From: Rhyacichthys aspro
Lineage: Eukaryota > Chordata > Actinopteri > Gobiiformes > Rhyacichthyidae
Assembly: GCA_036850595.1 (NCBI GenBank)
Contig: CM072152.1
Coordinates: 6,839,640 to 6,903,639, forward strand
Length of the DNA: 64,000 bases
Direction of reading: 5' to 3'
Of the stretch, positions 28,901 through 40,900 are shown piece after piece (position 1 is the stretch's first letter; every line of letters starts with the position of its first letter). Under the pieces are notes generated by a model that saw only the letters and a list, made by a program, of their open reading frames with translations, made no database searches and was not told the DNA's origin. The position numbers and the translations under genes were made by a program.

Positions 28901-31900
28901 CACTTCAGAGTCACACTGCTAGCGATCGAACATTTATGTAAACTTGGCGAGCCGAACGCATTCTGTACTGTACAGGAGACACGGCACAGAGGAGACTGAT
29001 TGACAATGGTCTACAGTCCCTTAGCCAATCAGGACACAGAACACAATGGGTGGGTTCTCCCTTAGCCAATCAGGACACAGAACACAATGCACGAGTTCTC
29101 CCTTAGCCAATCAGGACGCAGAACACAATGTGCGTTCATACGCTGTAAAAAAAAAAAAAAAAGCATGCAAAATTGCACTAAAAAAAGCTGCGAAACAGTG
29201 AGGCTGCGAAAGGTGAATCATGTTATAGCGAGGGACCACTGTACTCCAAAACCATGCATGTATTTGTCTACAGAATACATTGTTGGCCTCCTGTCCCAAA
29301 TCCACCAGTGGACACAGCGGAAAAAGTAATTCTATGAAATGGCTGACAGGAGTACAGAGATCTTTGATGTCACATCCAAGTACTAAAACATCAAAACAGT
29401 CCCAAATGGACAATCTTTCAAATCTAGCATTTTGTAAACCATAATTTTATGTTGGATATATTTTTAAAACATGATCTTCTGTAGAACAAAAACAGTGTTC
29501 ATTTTGTAATTCTTGTACAGTGTATCCATAATTTCATCACCCAAAACCAATAGTGGGCTAATATGTCACAATGGAACCAGTCTTTATAGAAAAAGACACT
29601 CATTACATTAGCAGTTACAAAATACAGTAGCAGTTAGTGTTTCACAGAACAAACATGTTCTTGTGCAAAATATTGTTGCTGCTAACTTTAGAAAACTTAG
29701 CTCTCTTAATTTTCTATTTGGAGTTTAGAAAGCTGAGAAGAATTTCTGTCTTTTGATGCTTATTCGATACTTATGTGCTTAAGTTAAGTTTCTTACATTA
29801 TCACAAGGTTTCTCACTTTGATGCCTCTTTTATGAGACTTATGGTGTGCATAAACAGCTTTAATGCAGCAAAAGTTTGTCATTTTCAGAGAATCTCACCT
29901 ATGGAGTTTAAAAAGCTTCGATTTTTTTCTTCCACTTTTCATTCCAGTGTACCAAATGTATACCAAATGTGCTTTTTTTTTTTTTTTTTTTTTTTTTACA
30001 TTTGATGTCACTACACAAAGATTGTTTCTTAGCAATTCATTGAAACACAATTTCACACAATTATCTTGTATTGTTCTTCCTTTTTTAACGGACAAAAATA
30101 CAACTAGTCCACCACCTCCAGCGTGTGGTGGGGAGTGCATCAGCAATAACTCACTCTGTCAGCACTTGTGCAGGTGCGTGTTTGACTTTGCACCTCTGTA
30201 AATGTAATTCTCTGTCTCTGATTTTTACCACGTTTAATGCAAATCAGCTCCTGGCCTTGTTTCCCAATAGATGCTGCTAATTGTCAAGTGAATGTGTTCT
30301 TCTCAATTGTGTGTACAGAGTAATTACCAAAGAAATACACAAGACTCGTTCATACCCAATTCATTATGAGAACTAACTGTCTGCACACAGCCACCATTGT
30401 GTCTGAGACAATAACACGTGTAATGTTAGCTTTACAACAAAACTATTAAAAAACAAATGTTAAGACCAACAGTCATCACTTGGTTTTGGATAGTGTAATC
30501 TTGTTATGCCACTTAATAGACTTTATAGAGCATAGGACATGGCAATAATTCCATTCATTTGGGCTAAATCAGGAACGCACAGCTGTGGATATGTTAGGAT
30601 AGATCTAAAGTTTCATAATGACAATAGTTACTCAAGCTAAGCTAACAAAGCTACAAAGAGATGATGCTACTGCTCTGTCATCATTCTGTTTAAACTGATT
30701 CTATTGAGTAACTGTACTGTATAATGTTTTGTGAAGCAGTACAGTCACCTTCATAATAATAATAATGGATTAGATTTATATAGCACTTTTCAAGGCACTC
30801 AAAGCGCTTCACAATGTGGTCCATTATTCATTCACTCCACAGTCACACATTGGTGGTGGTAAACTACCTCTGTAGCCACAGCTGCCCTGGGGCAGACTGA
30901 CAGAGACATGGCAGCCATTCTGCACCTACGGCCTCTCTGATCAACATCAAACATACTCACACATTCATACACCAGAGCCACAGACACTGGAGGCAAGGTG
31001 GGTGAAGTGTCCTGCCCAAGGGCACAACAACAACATGAACAAGAGGGAGCGGGAATCGAACCGCCAACCTTCCGGTTATTTGACACCCTGCTCTACCTAC
31101 TGAGCCTTACAAAATTACAAAAAGAGTGATTTCACAACACTGCTGAATCATCTTTCAGTCAAGTTGTGAAAGATGCTGCCTTGTCCCCCTCAAGTCTCTG
31201 CAATTTCACTGGCTTTAGTAATGGCTCTGTATCATATTGTTTAGTTTCACTAGACCCTCACAGAGAGCTCAAACTTAATACAGAACACAGAATTGATGCT
31301 GTTATCTGTCAATCAAAGCTAACACATGTACAGTTACAATGTTTAACAAATGGGGCGGAAAAAAACTTCAGAGCTGTGTAGTTGCCATATAAAATCTTTT
31401 GTACCAAATTGTTTATATCACTCGGAAACACAGAGCCATTTGGGCATTATTACAATGTACTGCTCTCAAGTTCAATTCATTTTATGCTGGTATACAAAAG
31501 TAATAAATTCCTCACCCTTAGTTCTGGCACTCACTATTATTCCTCAGACGTTTTTTTTCTGTCTTTACTGAATTTCTTGTGTCAATGAATAATTAGTTAA
31601 TGGCCAATAGTTTTGCTGTTGAAGTTTTTCTGACAGAATACTTTGTGGGTGTCATCTCAACTGACAGTGTATGACAGACGCACACAGAACGCCTTTGTGT
31701 CTGTCTCTGCAAATGCTCCTTTGTCACTCCTAATGAGGGTACATTTTGTCACCATGCAAATTAGTAGACGGCAGCAATGAGGCAGTTTTGAATAGTGTTG
31801 AATATGAATTTGGACAGTCATAAATGATGAAAATGTAATAATGTATTTTAGCTTCAGAGAAAAAGAGAATAACAGAAAAAACATTGATTCCAGAGTCAGA

Positions 31901-34900
31901 TATCATGTTGTATTAACTGTGTATGAAACTGAATAGTGTGCGTATGAAGAGGGCCCAGTGTGAAATCACAGCAGTTAATGAAATATTAAAGAAAATATGC
32001 TTTTGTGCTAAACAAAGGATGTGTCCAGTGTTGACCGCAGCTTCAGTCGAGGTGTGAAAGTAGCAGGGGCCAAAATGGTACACCATTCAATAATTCAGCA
32101 CCAGCTCACCCATATTTAGGTGGACTTAACTGTGGACCTGTCCATGCAAAAGTAGAATTAGTTGTATTTTATCCTTGTGTTTGTTTGTGAACTGTGCAAT
32201 CAATTAATAATGAGTGAAGTGAACATTGTTTTAAACTATTTTGATGCAATGTTCTATTTTTGATGTACCTTTCTTTCACAGTTCAGCATTGCATTTCATC
32301 ATGTTTTTAGAAATGTTATGTGCACAAAATAACAAATATAAAAGGTGTAAGAAAAAACAGAAAAAGTGGATTGATTGGTTGATTGGGAAGCTTAGGTGTG
32401 GAATAGTTAGTCATAGTTCATTAATACCATTCATTATCTTATTTCATAATCCTTCTGAGTAAATCTTATTATTGCTGTTTCCATTTAATAATCATAATTA
32501 TAATACTTCTAGACTGAGAAATGGTCTAAAGCTGCTTTCCAAGAATCTGTATTTGGTGCAGAATAAAAATCAGAATATATACTTGTGTTGATTGAACTCA
32601 AACTCAAAAAAATTAATTTCAAGTTCAGAATGCTACGATGAAACCAGAAACATTTAATGTTGTTAATGGCCACACATCTTCACTTTAAAAATTTGCTTCA
32701 TATCCAGTTTAGCTCCCATCAGTTAACCAAACCAAACCAAGCTGACATTGACAGTTCAAACTGTATCACTCTGGGGAAACATGGCTTTAGTGACTGGCAT
32801 GAATTTATGTGATTTACTGTGGAAAATGTATTTGCAAAGGACTGCATCTGGCCCATGGGCTTTTAGTTTGCCTTGTGTTCCAGCATCACAAGCCTCATCC
32901 ATTTAACCTGAAAACTTTATGCATCCTCATTCCCCACATATTGACAGTTCTGTTTCAAGTTCCTTTAGCACATTTCCGTCTCTGAGCCCTGCACCATTTG
33001 AACAAGTAAAGGTTATGAAAACACGGCAGGACGCTTCATGGCATACATTACCATGCAGCGTCAACCAAACACTGCCCCATTTACAGCAGAGAAGTCTATC
33101 AGTTGCATGGAAAGAGAATATATTTATCAGCGGCCCCTTCATTATTAATCAGCGCAGAGTTAAAAGTGAAGCTGGATCAGAGGGATTCGTCTGGATTGGG
33201 AAAGGCTCTCGGGGAGTATCAACAGTGCACTGCCTTTTTAGACCAAATCTGAGCTCGTACAAGTTCCACTTTCATCTGCGCCGCTTCGGGTCTCTGCGGT
33301 CACCAGAACGGTAATTATACATCAATTTGGTCTAAAGGGAAGGGATTCATGTCCGAAAAAAGGAATGGTGTGAAGTGACACAGTCTGGGAAGAATTGGAC
33401 CTCAATAAACCTCTGTATTTTAGGTTGTAATCAGTCATTTTCCTCTAACCATAAACAAAAATTCAGCGATCAAATATAATGTTATAAAACTTTGTGTCAG
33501 GACATCAACTTCGGTGGACGTTTTAGTTTCATCCCATTCTCCGCCCCAACCTGTACTTGGAATTATGAAAAAGCACAACAAGAGGCTTTGTGTGCATTTT
33601 TGTGCTGGACGTTAAGGCTCCACTACCTGGTTTCCTTTTTTAGTCCGTGTCTCATGCTTCTCTTTTATTATTTTCAATTTTTTCCCAGAACAAAATACTA
33701 ATACATTTCACCAAACAGAAGTTTAGAGTTTAGCATTAGCTTAGCATTAGCTTCACTGCGACTCATCTTCACCTTTTTAAACAATGTGTGATTGAATTGA
33801 CAGTATTTTAAGTCATTTTACGTTGCCTCCCTTTTTTCTGTTGATGCTTTTCTTTTTTTAAGCTGTTTTTTGTGTCAAAAAACATATTTAGAACTGAAAA
33901 AAAACTTTATTGGCAGCTATTACTTATAACTTCCATATAACTTCCTGAAAAGTTATATGGAAAACAGGTGTCGACCAATGGGAGTGCTCCTTTTTTGAAC
34001 ATGTGACTGGCCAAGGTTTTCTGTTCCTGAATCTATTAAAATCCCTTATAATCAACAATAGATGGCAGCATAAAACCTTTTTTTCACAAATTTACTTTAC
34101 TTTTACAACAGACTATTTGGGGTTAAAATCATTTTCCCCAACTAGAAAAAAAAAAAAAAAAATCAGGTACAATCTGTTTAAGTCGACCGCAATTAGTGAA
34201 TTTAAAGTTCCAAACTGGAACTTGAAATTGTTTTGTTCTTGGACATTTATGTTTTGGGATTTTAAATCAAGAGAGGCCAAGTAATCACTCCTTCACCAAA
34301 TGCTAACCCTTCAATGAATTTCGACTTGGACTAACTCTGGATTTGATAATTGTTCCATGGTACCTCTTTCATTGTATCATAAACTAATCATGACTCAATA
34401 TAAATCCATAAAAGTCTTGTTCTTCATACACTCTGGTCTTGAATGCAGCGCTACATACAGTGATCCAACAACTCTAATAATCAGTCACTTTACCACTGAA
34501 CAGTTTAACAAAGGAAATATAACCCTGGCCATTTTGTTTTGAAGTAAAATTCATAAAAATGACCCAGAGTCTTGGGATGTTTTCTCTCATTCTGCAAATT
34601 CTACACATTTGGTTTCATCTATTAAACAGGAAAGGTAAAAAGCACAAAACCAACAAGAAATACACAGCATCACAACTAAGACAAAAACACAACATCCAGA
34701 CAATAAAACATCAAAAACATCACAACACATCCACGCAAAGAAATGACTTCACAGAGACTATGACAGTCAGTGGGCTTTGATGAAGCTGTCGAGCAAAAAC
34801 TCTTTGTGCACTTTTTTGAATTGTTGAACAGAAGTCGTTGTGTTGACGTCGTGACTTTCCAGACTTTAGTGAAGGTGTGGAAAAAAGACCTTTGACCGTA

Positions 34901-37900
34901 CCTTTAAAAGCAGGTATTGGTAAAAGTTCCTGTGAGTCTGATCTTGTGATTCGCTCGATGTTATTGGAGTATGATGATGGATTATGATCATTTCTGTTTT
35001 CTCTGTGTGTGCAGCTTGTGAGGTGGGCTTCTACAAACCAGTGGCAGGCGATGGTCTCTGTGGGAAATGCCCTCAGCACAGTCACTCTGAGACTAGGGCG
35101 GCCCTCTCCTGCCCATGTGACTCCAACTACTACCGGGCAGTGGATGATCCTCCAGCGGCCTCCTGTTCACGTAAGATTAGCACAAAATCATCAACTTCTG
35201 ACAACAACAACCAGTATGTGTATGTACACAGACACAACACATATAGGGAATATTCAAATATACAAAACTTACTTGTGGATAGATGTATTTTTTACATCTG
35301 TTAGTGTGACCGTGGTCTTTAGATCTGGAAACCAGTCAGACCGGAGGAATGTTAGTGTTGTGGGGCCTTGAAAAAACACCAACAAACGTTAACTGATTAA
35401 ATAAACATAACTGGATCTGCTGCATAACCTTAAATGAACATTTTAACCTTTATAAACAATAAATAGTGTACATAAAACTACTGTGGCTGCGATTGTGACT
35501 TCCACATAGGATCCTCCAGTCTATTCTCAAGATCAAAGTCAAAGTCAACTTTATTTATATGGCACATTTAACACAAGTCTCGCAGCCCGAAGTGCTATAC
35601 ATGCAAAACGATAACAATAACACAAGGTCATAAATACAGCAACAATAGAATGACAAAAGGGTTAAAATTAAAAACAATCAAGAGCACAATTAAAAAAAAA
35701 AAAACACTTTACACTCACAGAGATTTCCATCTTTCCTCCTTGCTCTTCAGAGTGACTTTGAAGAGCTTTGGAACAGCGAGAAAAATGGCGCACAAAGATG
35801 AACTTTCATTTCAAAACAGGAACTAAGAATGAGGAGGACGAAATGTATAAACGTATGTAGTTTGTTTCAGATTTTGTTTTTGGTTAAAGCCTTGCCAAGA
35901 CTTTGTGCTCCATTATACTGGATAAGAGATAAACTGAGGAGATTTAGGTATCTGCAGTGTCAGGTAAGAATCAAACAATATGCAACTCAACATGCCACAA
36001 TTAAAGGGAGGTAAAGCATTTTTGTACCACCAAGTGAAAGAAGATATAAACAATGTATGCAACCTTTTACCATGATGTTTGAATTTGTAGCATGTTTTTT
36101 GTATCATGAAGGTAGAGGTCTTGGCAGTGTGTGGATCAAATCTGTTTATTTCTTCTTATTATTTTTTTCTTCATGACCTAAAATAGTCTAGAGTATTTTA
36201 TTTCTAGACTTTAAAAGATAATATTTCTCCCATATCTCTGTGTCCAGGACCTCCGTCGGCTCCGGTGAATGTCATCTCCTCTGTCAATGGCACCTCTGTG
36301 AACCTGGAGTGGGACCGGCCTCTGGACACCGGGGGGCGCGCTGACCTCCAGTACAGTGTACAGTGTCTGAGGTGCTCCGGGGACGGCCCCTGTGAGGACT
36401 GTTCCTCCTCTCCCGGGGGCCAGGGAGGAGGGGGGAAGCTCAGCGGAGCAGCCAGTCTGGGAGCAGCGGGGACCGGAGGGAAGGTGGAGCGGTCCGGTTC
36501 AGCGGTGATGCGCTTCATCCCGCGACAGTCCGGACTCACCGAGCCCTGGGTCACGGTGCTCAACCTGTTGGCGCACAGCAACTACTCGTTCCGTATTCTG
36601 GCCTCCAACGCAGTGACCCACCTGAGCAACGAGGTGCCGCTCTACGCTGTGGTCAACATCACCACGAACCAGGCAGGTAGGGTTTGGAAGAGCTCACAGC
36701 ACAGTGTCCCGTCTGCAGATATAAGCCTCATTATAACCTTGAATGCACTTCACTTACTGTATATATGCATTACATATGCATTACATTCATTTGCATTTTT
36801 AAAAGTTCAGAAGGGAATCAAAGTAACTGATCTGTATGGTTCCTTTTTCTTACCAGACCTCCATGTGATAAGACTATCCATTAACTAAGGGATACTTTTT
36901 GCAAGATAGACTTATTCACTTCTTGTTGAATCTAAGAGCATCCTTGCAGCTTAGTACAGTCTCCAAATGTGTTTAATGTATGAACAAACTCTGCAAAAAC
37001 ATTTTTTTCTTTTTGTGGACATATATGTTGGTGACATTTTCGCCATTTAACTGACACTGTAAGTAGGCATGGGATGATATTAGAATTTTAGGTTACGATT
37101 ATCCTGGCCACAATAATTGCAATTAACAATATTATCACGATAAATATGAAATCATGTTTACAGTTTGAAAATTTCACTAAAACATACAGGAATCACTTTA
37201 CAATTTTTGTGGTTTAACAACCATTGTTATTGCACTTTGTTGAAAGTGAAAATAATATAAATTATCTGTTAACAAATATGTCCAAATTTTAGAAAGGCAG
37301 GCTTTTCAACTGGAAGCACATCTTTTGCTGGAAGGTGCTTGGTTGAGATCCTTTGCATTTTTTGAGGTTTGTGCCTGTTTCTGCATAGAGACCTAATAAA
37401 TCCATCTTCTTTACTTATGCTTACTGTATTCATGTAGAGTATGTTATAGCTTTGATAACATTAAATGACTTGGAAATGGTCAATTAAATCAAAGGAAACA
37501 TAATACTAATCAAAATAAACTGTATTTGTGTAGAAAGTTTTTTTTAAAGCACACAATTAATTCATCTTTACTGTTGTTATTGCAATAAGCGATATAATTA
37601 TATATTGCCCACCCCTAACTGTAAGGGAAGTGTGCCTTGTGTGGCACAATCTTACTTTCTGGGGCTTGTATGTACACTTATGCCACATGCAGGATGTTGT
37701 GGCTATGTTCAAATACACTTAGGGCCAGATTTACTAAAGGTTTGCAGGTATTAAACAAGCACTAAGTGCATAGTCTGTTCAAAAAAATGGAGCAACTCGA
37801 TTTATAATCGGTGAGCACCTGAGGGTAGCATTTCTCCCAGGTGCAGAAGGAGCACACCTCTGAGTTTGCTCCAGTGCCTGAATGAATCTGTAAAAAGGGG

Positions 37901-40900
37901 CGTTTTGACTACAGTTTGCAAAATCCCAGTCGGACAAATTGCTACTGAATTCATTTGGTGGCCACTCAGCACTGATTCTGCATGGCTCCGGGAGCTACAA
38001 CTGAGAATAAATTTAACACATTTGAGAGGCACCTACAAACCATTTGTGGAGGAAAAACATATGTTGTCTGTGCAAGGATTAGGCATAGGAAATGTGAAAC
38101 TATATATCAAAAAAAGGATAAATGTGCAGTGATACAGCAATCATTTGCTGATGTAAAGCTAACTATTTTTGTTTTTGAATGCCTGTCCTGCAAAGATTTT
38201 CTTCATATTTGCTGCATGTATGAACACAAATGTCAGGAGAAAGTCCAGATGTGATTCTCCTGACAGACTCAGAGAACTAAGGCTTGGCTCCATAAAGCCG
38301 GCCTAAAATAGGAATCTACTATTCCCATTTTAGCTCACAATTTACTATGCAAATATTTTCTCACAGTTTTAAACTAAATGTCTGTTTTGAATTGAATACT
38401 CAGACAACAGACATTTTTTTTCTGCCACACTTTGCTGACCTAACTTCAACCGCAAATTTCTGGTTTACTGTGCTCAAATGATCTGGGGTTTACCATTGTC
38501 AGACTCAGGGCACATAAGTTTTCCATGTACATGTTCAATCACAGTTTAATTCTATCCTTGAAGCACTTACTCAACGCAACCCAAACGGAGACTAACTTCC
38601 CCAAAACTGTCCTCAAAAAAGCCGGTTTTGCCCTTGAGCGTGCTGGTGGCATGGGTTTCAATGTGCTTCTGCACAATTTCCCTCTTCCCTCTATCTGTCC
38701 CTATACTGTCAAATTTAGCAAAAGTGCCAAAATATAAGAGCTTTTAAAAGAATAGTGCTGTCTCAACCACTTTTTGTGCTGATAATGAAAAAAAGAGGCT
38801 GTTCTATATCCACTTTGTTTCTGGAAAGAACTGCCATCACTGTCAGCAACACAACTCCTGACCAGTGGACGAGTCAGAGCCCACCTTATGAGTTTTATTG
38901 GCACACACTTTTTCTGACGAGATGGTTCCTATGAGTCACTGTGAGTGGGTTACTATGGGCATTAAGTATTCTATATCCAAAAACTGATGCATTGACATAA
39001 ATTGCACTCATAATATAAAAACACATTGTTGTTATTTACTCATTTTGTGTTGTTTCCTAATGTTTACGTTTCCATTTCCACATTTGCCTCTACAATAGGA
39101 CTTTATTTTCATTTGACCATTTTCTGCTTTTTATACAGAACTTACATTCTGCAAAAATGAAAGGATGTGTTTGTTAATTATTTTTAATACACTCCAAAAG
39201 TATATTAAAAAAATGCTTCTGAATTCTGATCAGGAAATAATATTGAAAATTTCTTCTGATTATAGTTAATGACAAATTCATAGATGATAGAAATTCTTGT
39301 CCCACTGTCAGTGAATGTCAGCCATAAAAACATTTGCAAGTTGAAATAGAACAAACTTGGCACGAACTTCAAGTCTGCACTCAGTATTTAGTATTTGATT
39401 TTATAATAATAAAATAAGAAATAAAAAAAATCCTTATGTAAGGTTCTGTGTAACCTTGTTTGACTAAAGCTGAGGACACAATACAAGATTTTTTGCCAGA
39501 TTTTACCCATAATTCCCAGATTGGGGCAAAGTCTACCCCAGTCTGCACTATTTGGCACTTGGCACGGCTAGTTGGCACAAGAATGGTTATTAGTGTGTGT
39601 GAGGGGAACGGAGCCGACCAGACCTCAGTCACAGTCAAACATGTTTAAATTTTTTGAACTGAATCTGGACACAGCTGGGTGTGAAATGATTACAGACCCA
39701 ACTGCAAACATGTGCTGACAACAGCCAATAAAGAAGAAAGGTTGCGTTCATTGTGTAGTGTGTCCCCAGCTTGAGTATTGTCTTTATTGTGATTCTGTGT
39801 AAACATTGCATTGTCTTCATTCTGACATGTCAACATTAAGGTGTTGTTCTCTTGTGCAGCGCCGTCTGAGGTGGTAGCGGTGCGTCAGGAGAACACCAGT
39901 CAGAACAGTGTGACTCTGATGTGGCACGAGCCGGACCAGCCTAATGGTGTCATCCTGGAGTACGACATCAAGTACTATGAGAAGGTACTGGCTACATCAT
40001 GGCCATGGTTGCATGTACACAAATATAAATCGTAATTTGTACTGGAGCTGTGTAGACATAGTGTATAAAAGCTCTTGTGTACAGTATTAAACTATTAAAC
40101 TCTGTGTATGTGACTGCATTGTGGTTGCCGAAGAGTGCGGTTGGATGACTTAATCCACGACAGCGCTCCCGGCAGCGCTGCTAATTGAAAGGAAATGGGG
40201 GTCGAGAGCTGGAGAACAGGAGGAGGATGAGACAGAGTCAAATCCAACTTAGTGAAAGTGACAGTGACAGCGAGCGGCTGGTGGGAGCATTAGCCTAGCG
40301 ACGGGCTAATTGGTCCCATTCTCTGTGTGTGTGAATGTGTGCTCACTAGGTAGACTTATGGAGGGATGGTTGGTTTGATTGGGCTAGATTTGCTAAGCTA
40401 CTGTGGTATCATATATACTGTTATATTGTAAAAAAAAAAAAAAAAAAAAAAAAATATATATATACAGTTACCATATAGTAATCTTGTGGAAAACCATAGA
40501 GCATAAAATTTTGATGGTAAATTATGCCAAAAAGCACAAGCACCACATGACAACTGCACCAGTCATCGTCCTAATTTGGGAACACTGGGGCAACATTTAT
40601 TTAGCCCAGAAGAATTTGGGCTTCTCACAGTGTAATATGGCAATGTACCACCACATAAGGGCCTTTAGATGTGGAGATATTAAGTGAAACCCTGCTAAGG
40701 TGCCTCCTACATGGGTATAGCACATTTTCCACTGAAACAGTCCCAGCCCCAAGTGGTCTTGCAAACATGCATGACTAAATCACTAAATCACTAAATAAAT
40801 AAATAAATACTATAATAACTATATGTAATAATAAACTGGGCAATTTTTATTATAAAATGAATATATTATTTATTAACACTGTCATCTAAACAAAAATTAC

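Larger units (their letters stand above)
7301..35014. other. 27.7-kb intron between ephrin-binding and Cys-rich exons
   Basis: Phase-1 GT-AG intron, by far the largest in the window. It is mostly AT-rich with many homopolymer runs. Supported contents are listed separately: three SINE-family copies (14015, 17570, 22950), a LINE fragment (18845), ACTTGG-type repeats (20885), a TIR element with an internal minisatellite (28585), a V-SINE-like SINE (30752), and several GC-richer blocks that may be regulatory. I saw nothing identifiable in 7301-8880, 9240-11600, 14700-16380, 19300-20880, 23960-25440, 25640-27960, 31110-33010 or 33330-35014, apart from low-complexity runs and small hairpins. Confidence 0.85.
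36677..39859. other. Intron (3.2 kb)
   Basis: Phase-1 GT-AG intron. It carries a hAT-type short element (37064-37617) and, about 100 bp further on, a second possible TIR element (about 37722-38303). The remaining sequence, 38300-39859, is AT-rich without recognisable features. Confidence 0.85.

Noticed and set aside
29018..29133. Regularly spaced repeat considered as a CRISPR-like array
   Set aside because: The 41-bp units are contiguous tandem copies without distinct spacers, inside a DNA transposon of an animal genome.
29863..30201. 112-codon open frame with a Phe run
   Set aside because: Created by the poly(T) tract; low-complexity artefact.
31030..31106. tRNA-like sequence with a good box B on the minus strand
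   Set aside because: It is continuous with a SINE core and LINE-type tail, so it is a SINE head rather than a tRNA gene.
34720..35085. 121-codon minus-strand open frame near the Cys-rich exon
   Set aside because: Partly antisense to the exon and partly intron; no domain or splice context.
36204..36581. 125-codon minus-strand open frame
   Set aside because: Antisense shadow of the FN3-1 exon and its GC-rich insert; proline-rich translation without a domain.
36677..36888. Extension of the FN3-1 reading frame past the donor
   Set aside because: A consensus GTAGGG donor and the canonical NQA/AP junction with the next exon show that this is intron readthrough.
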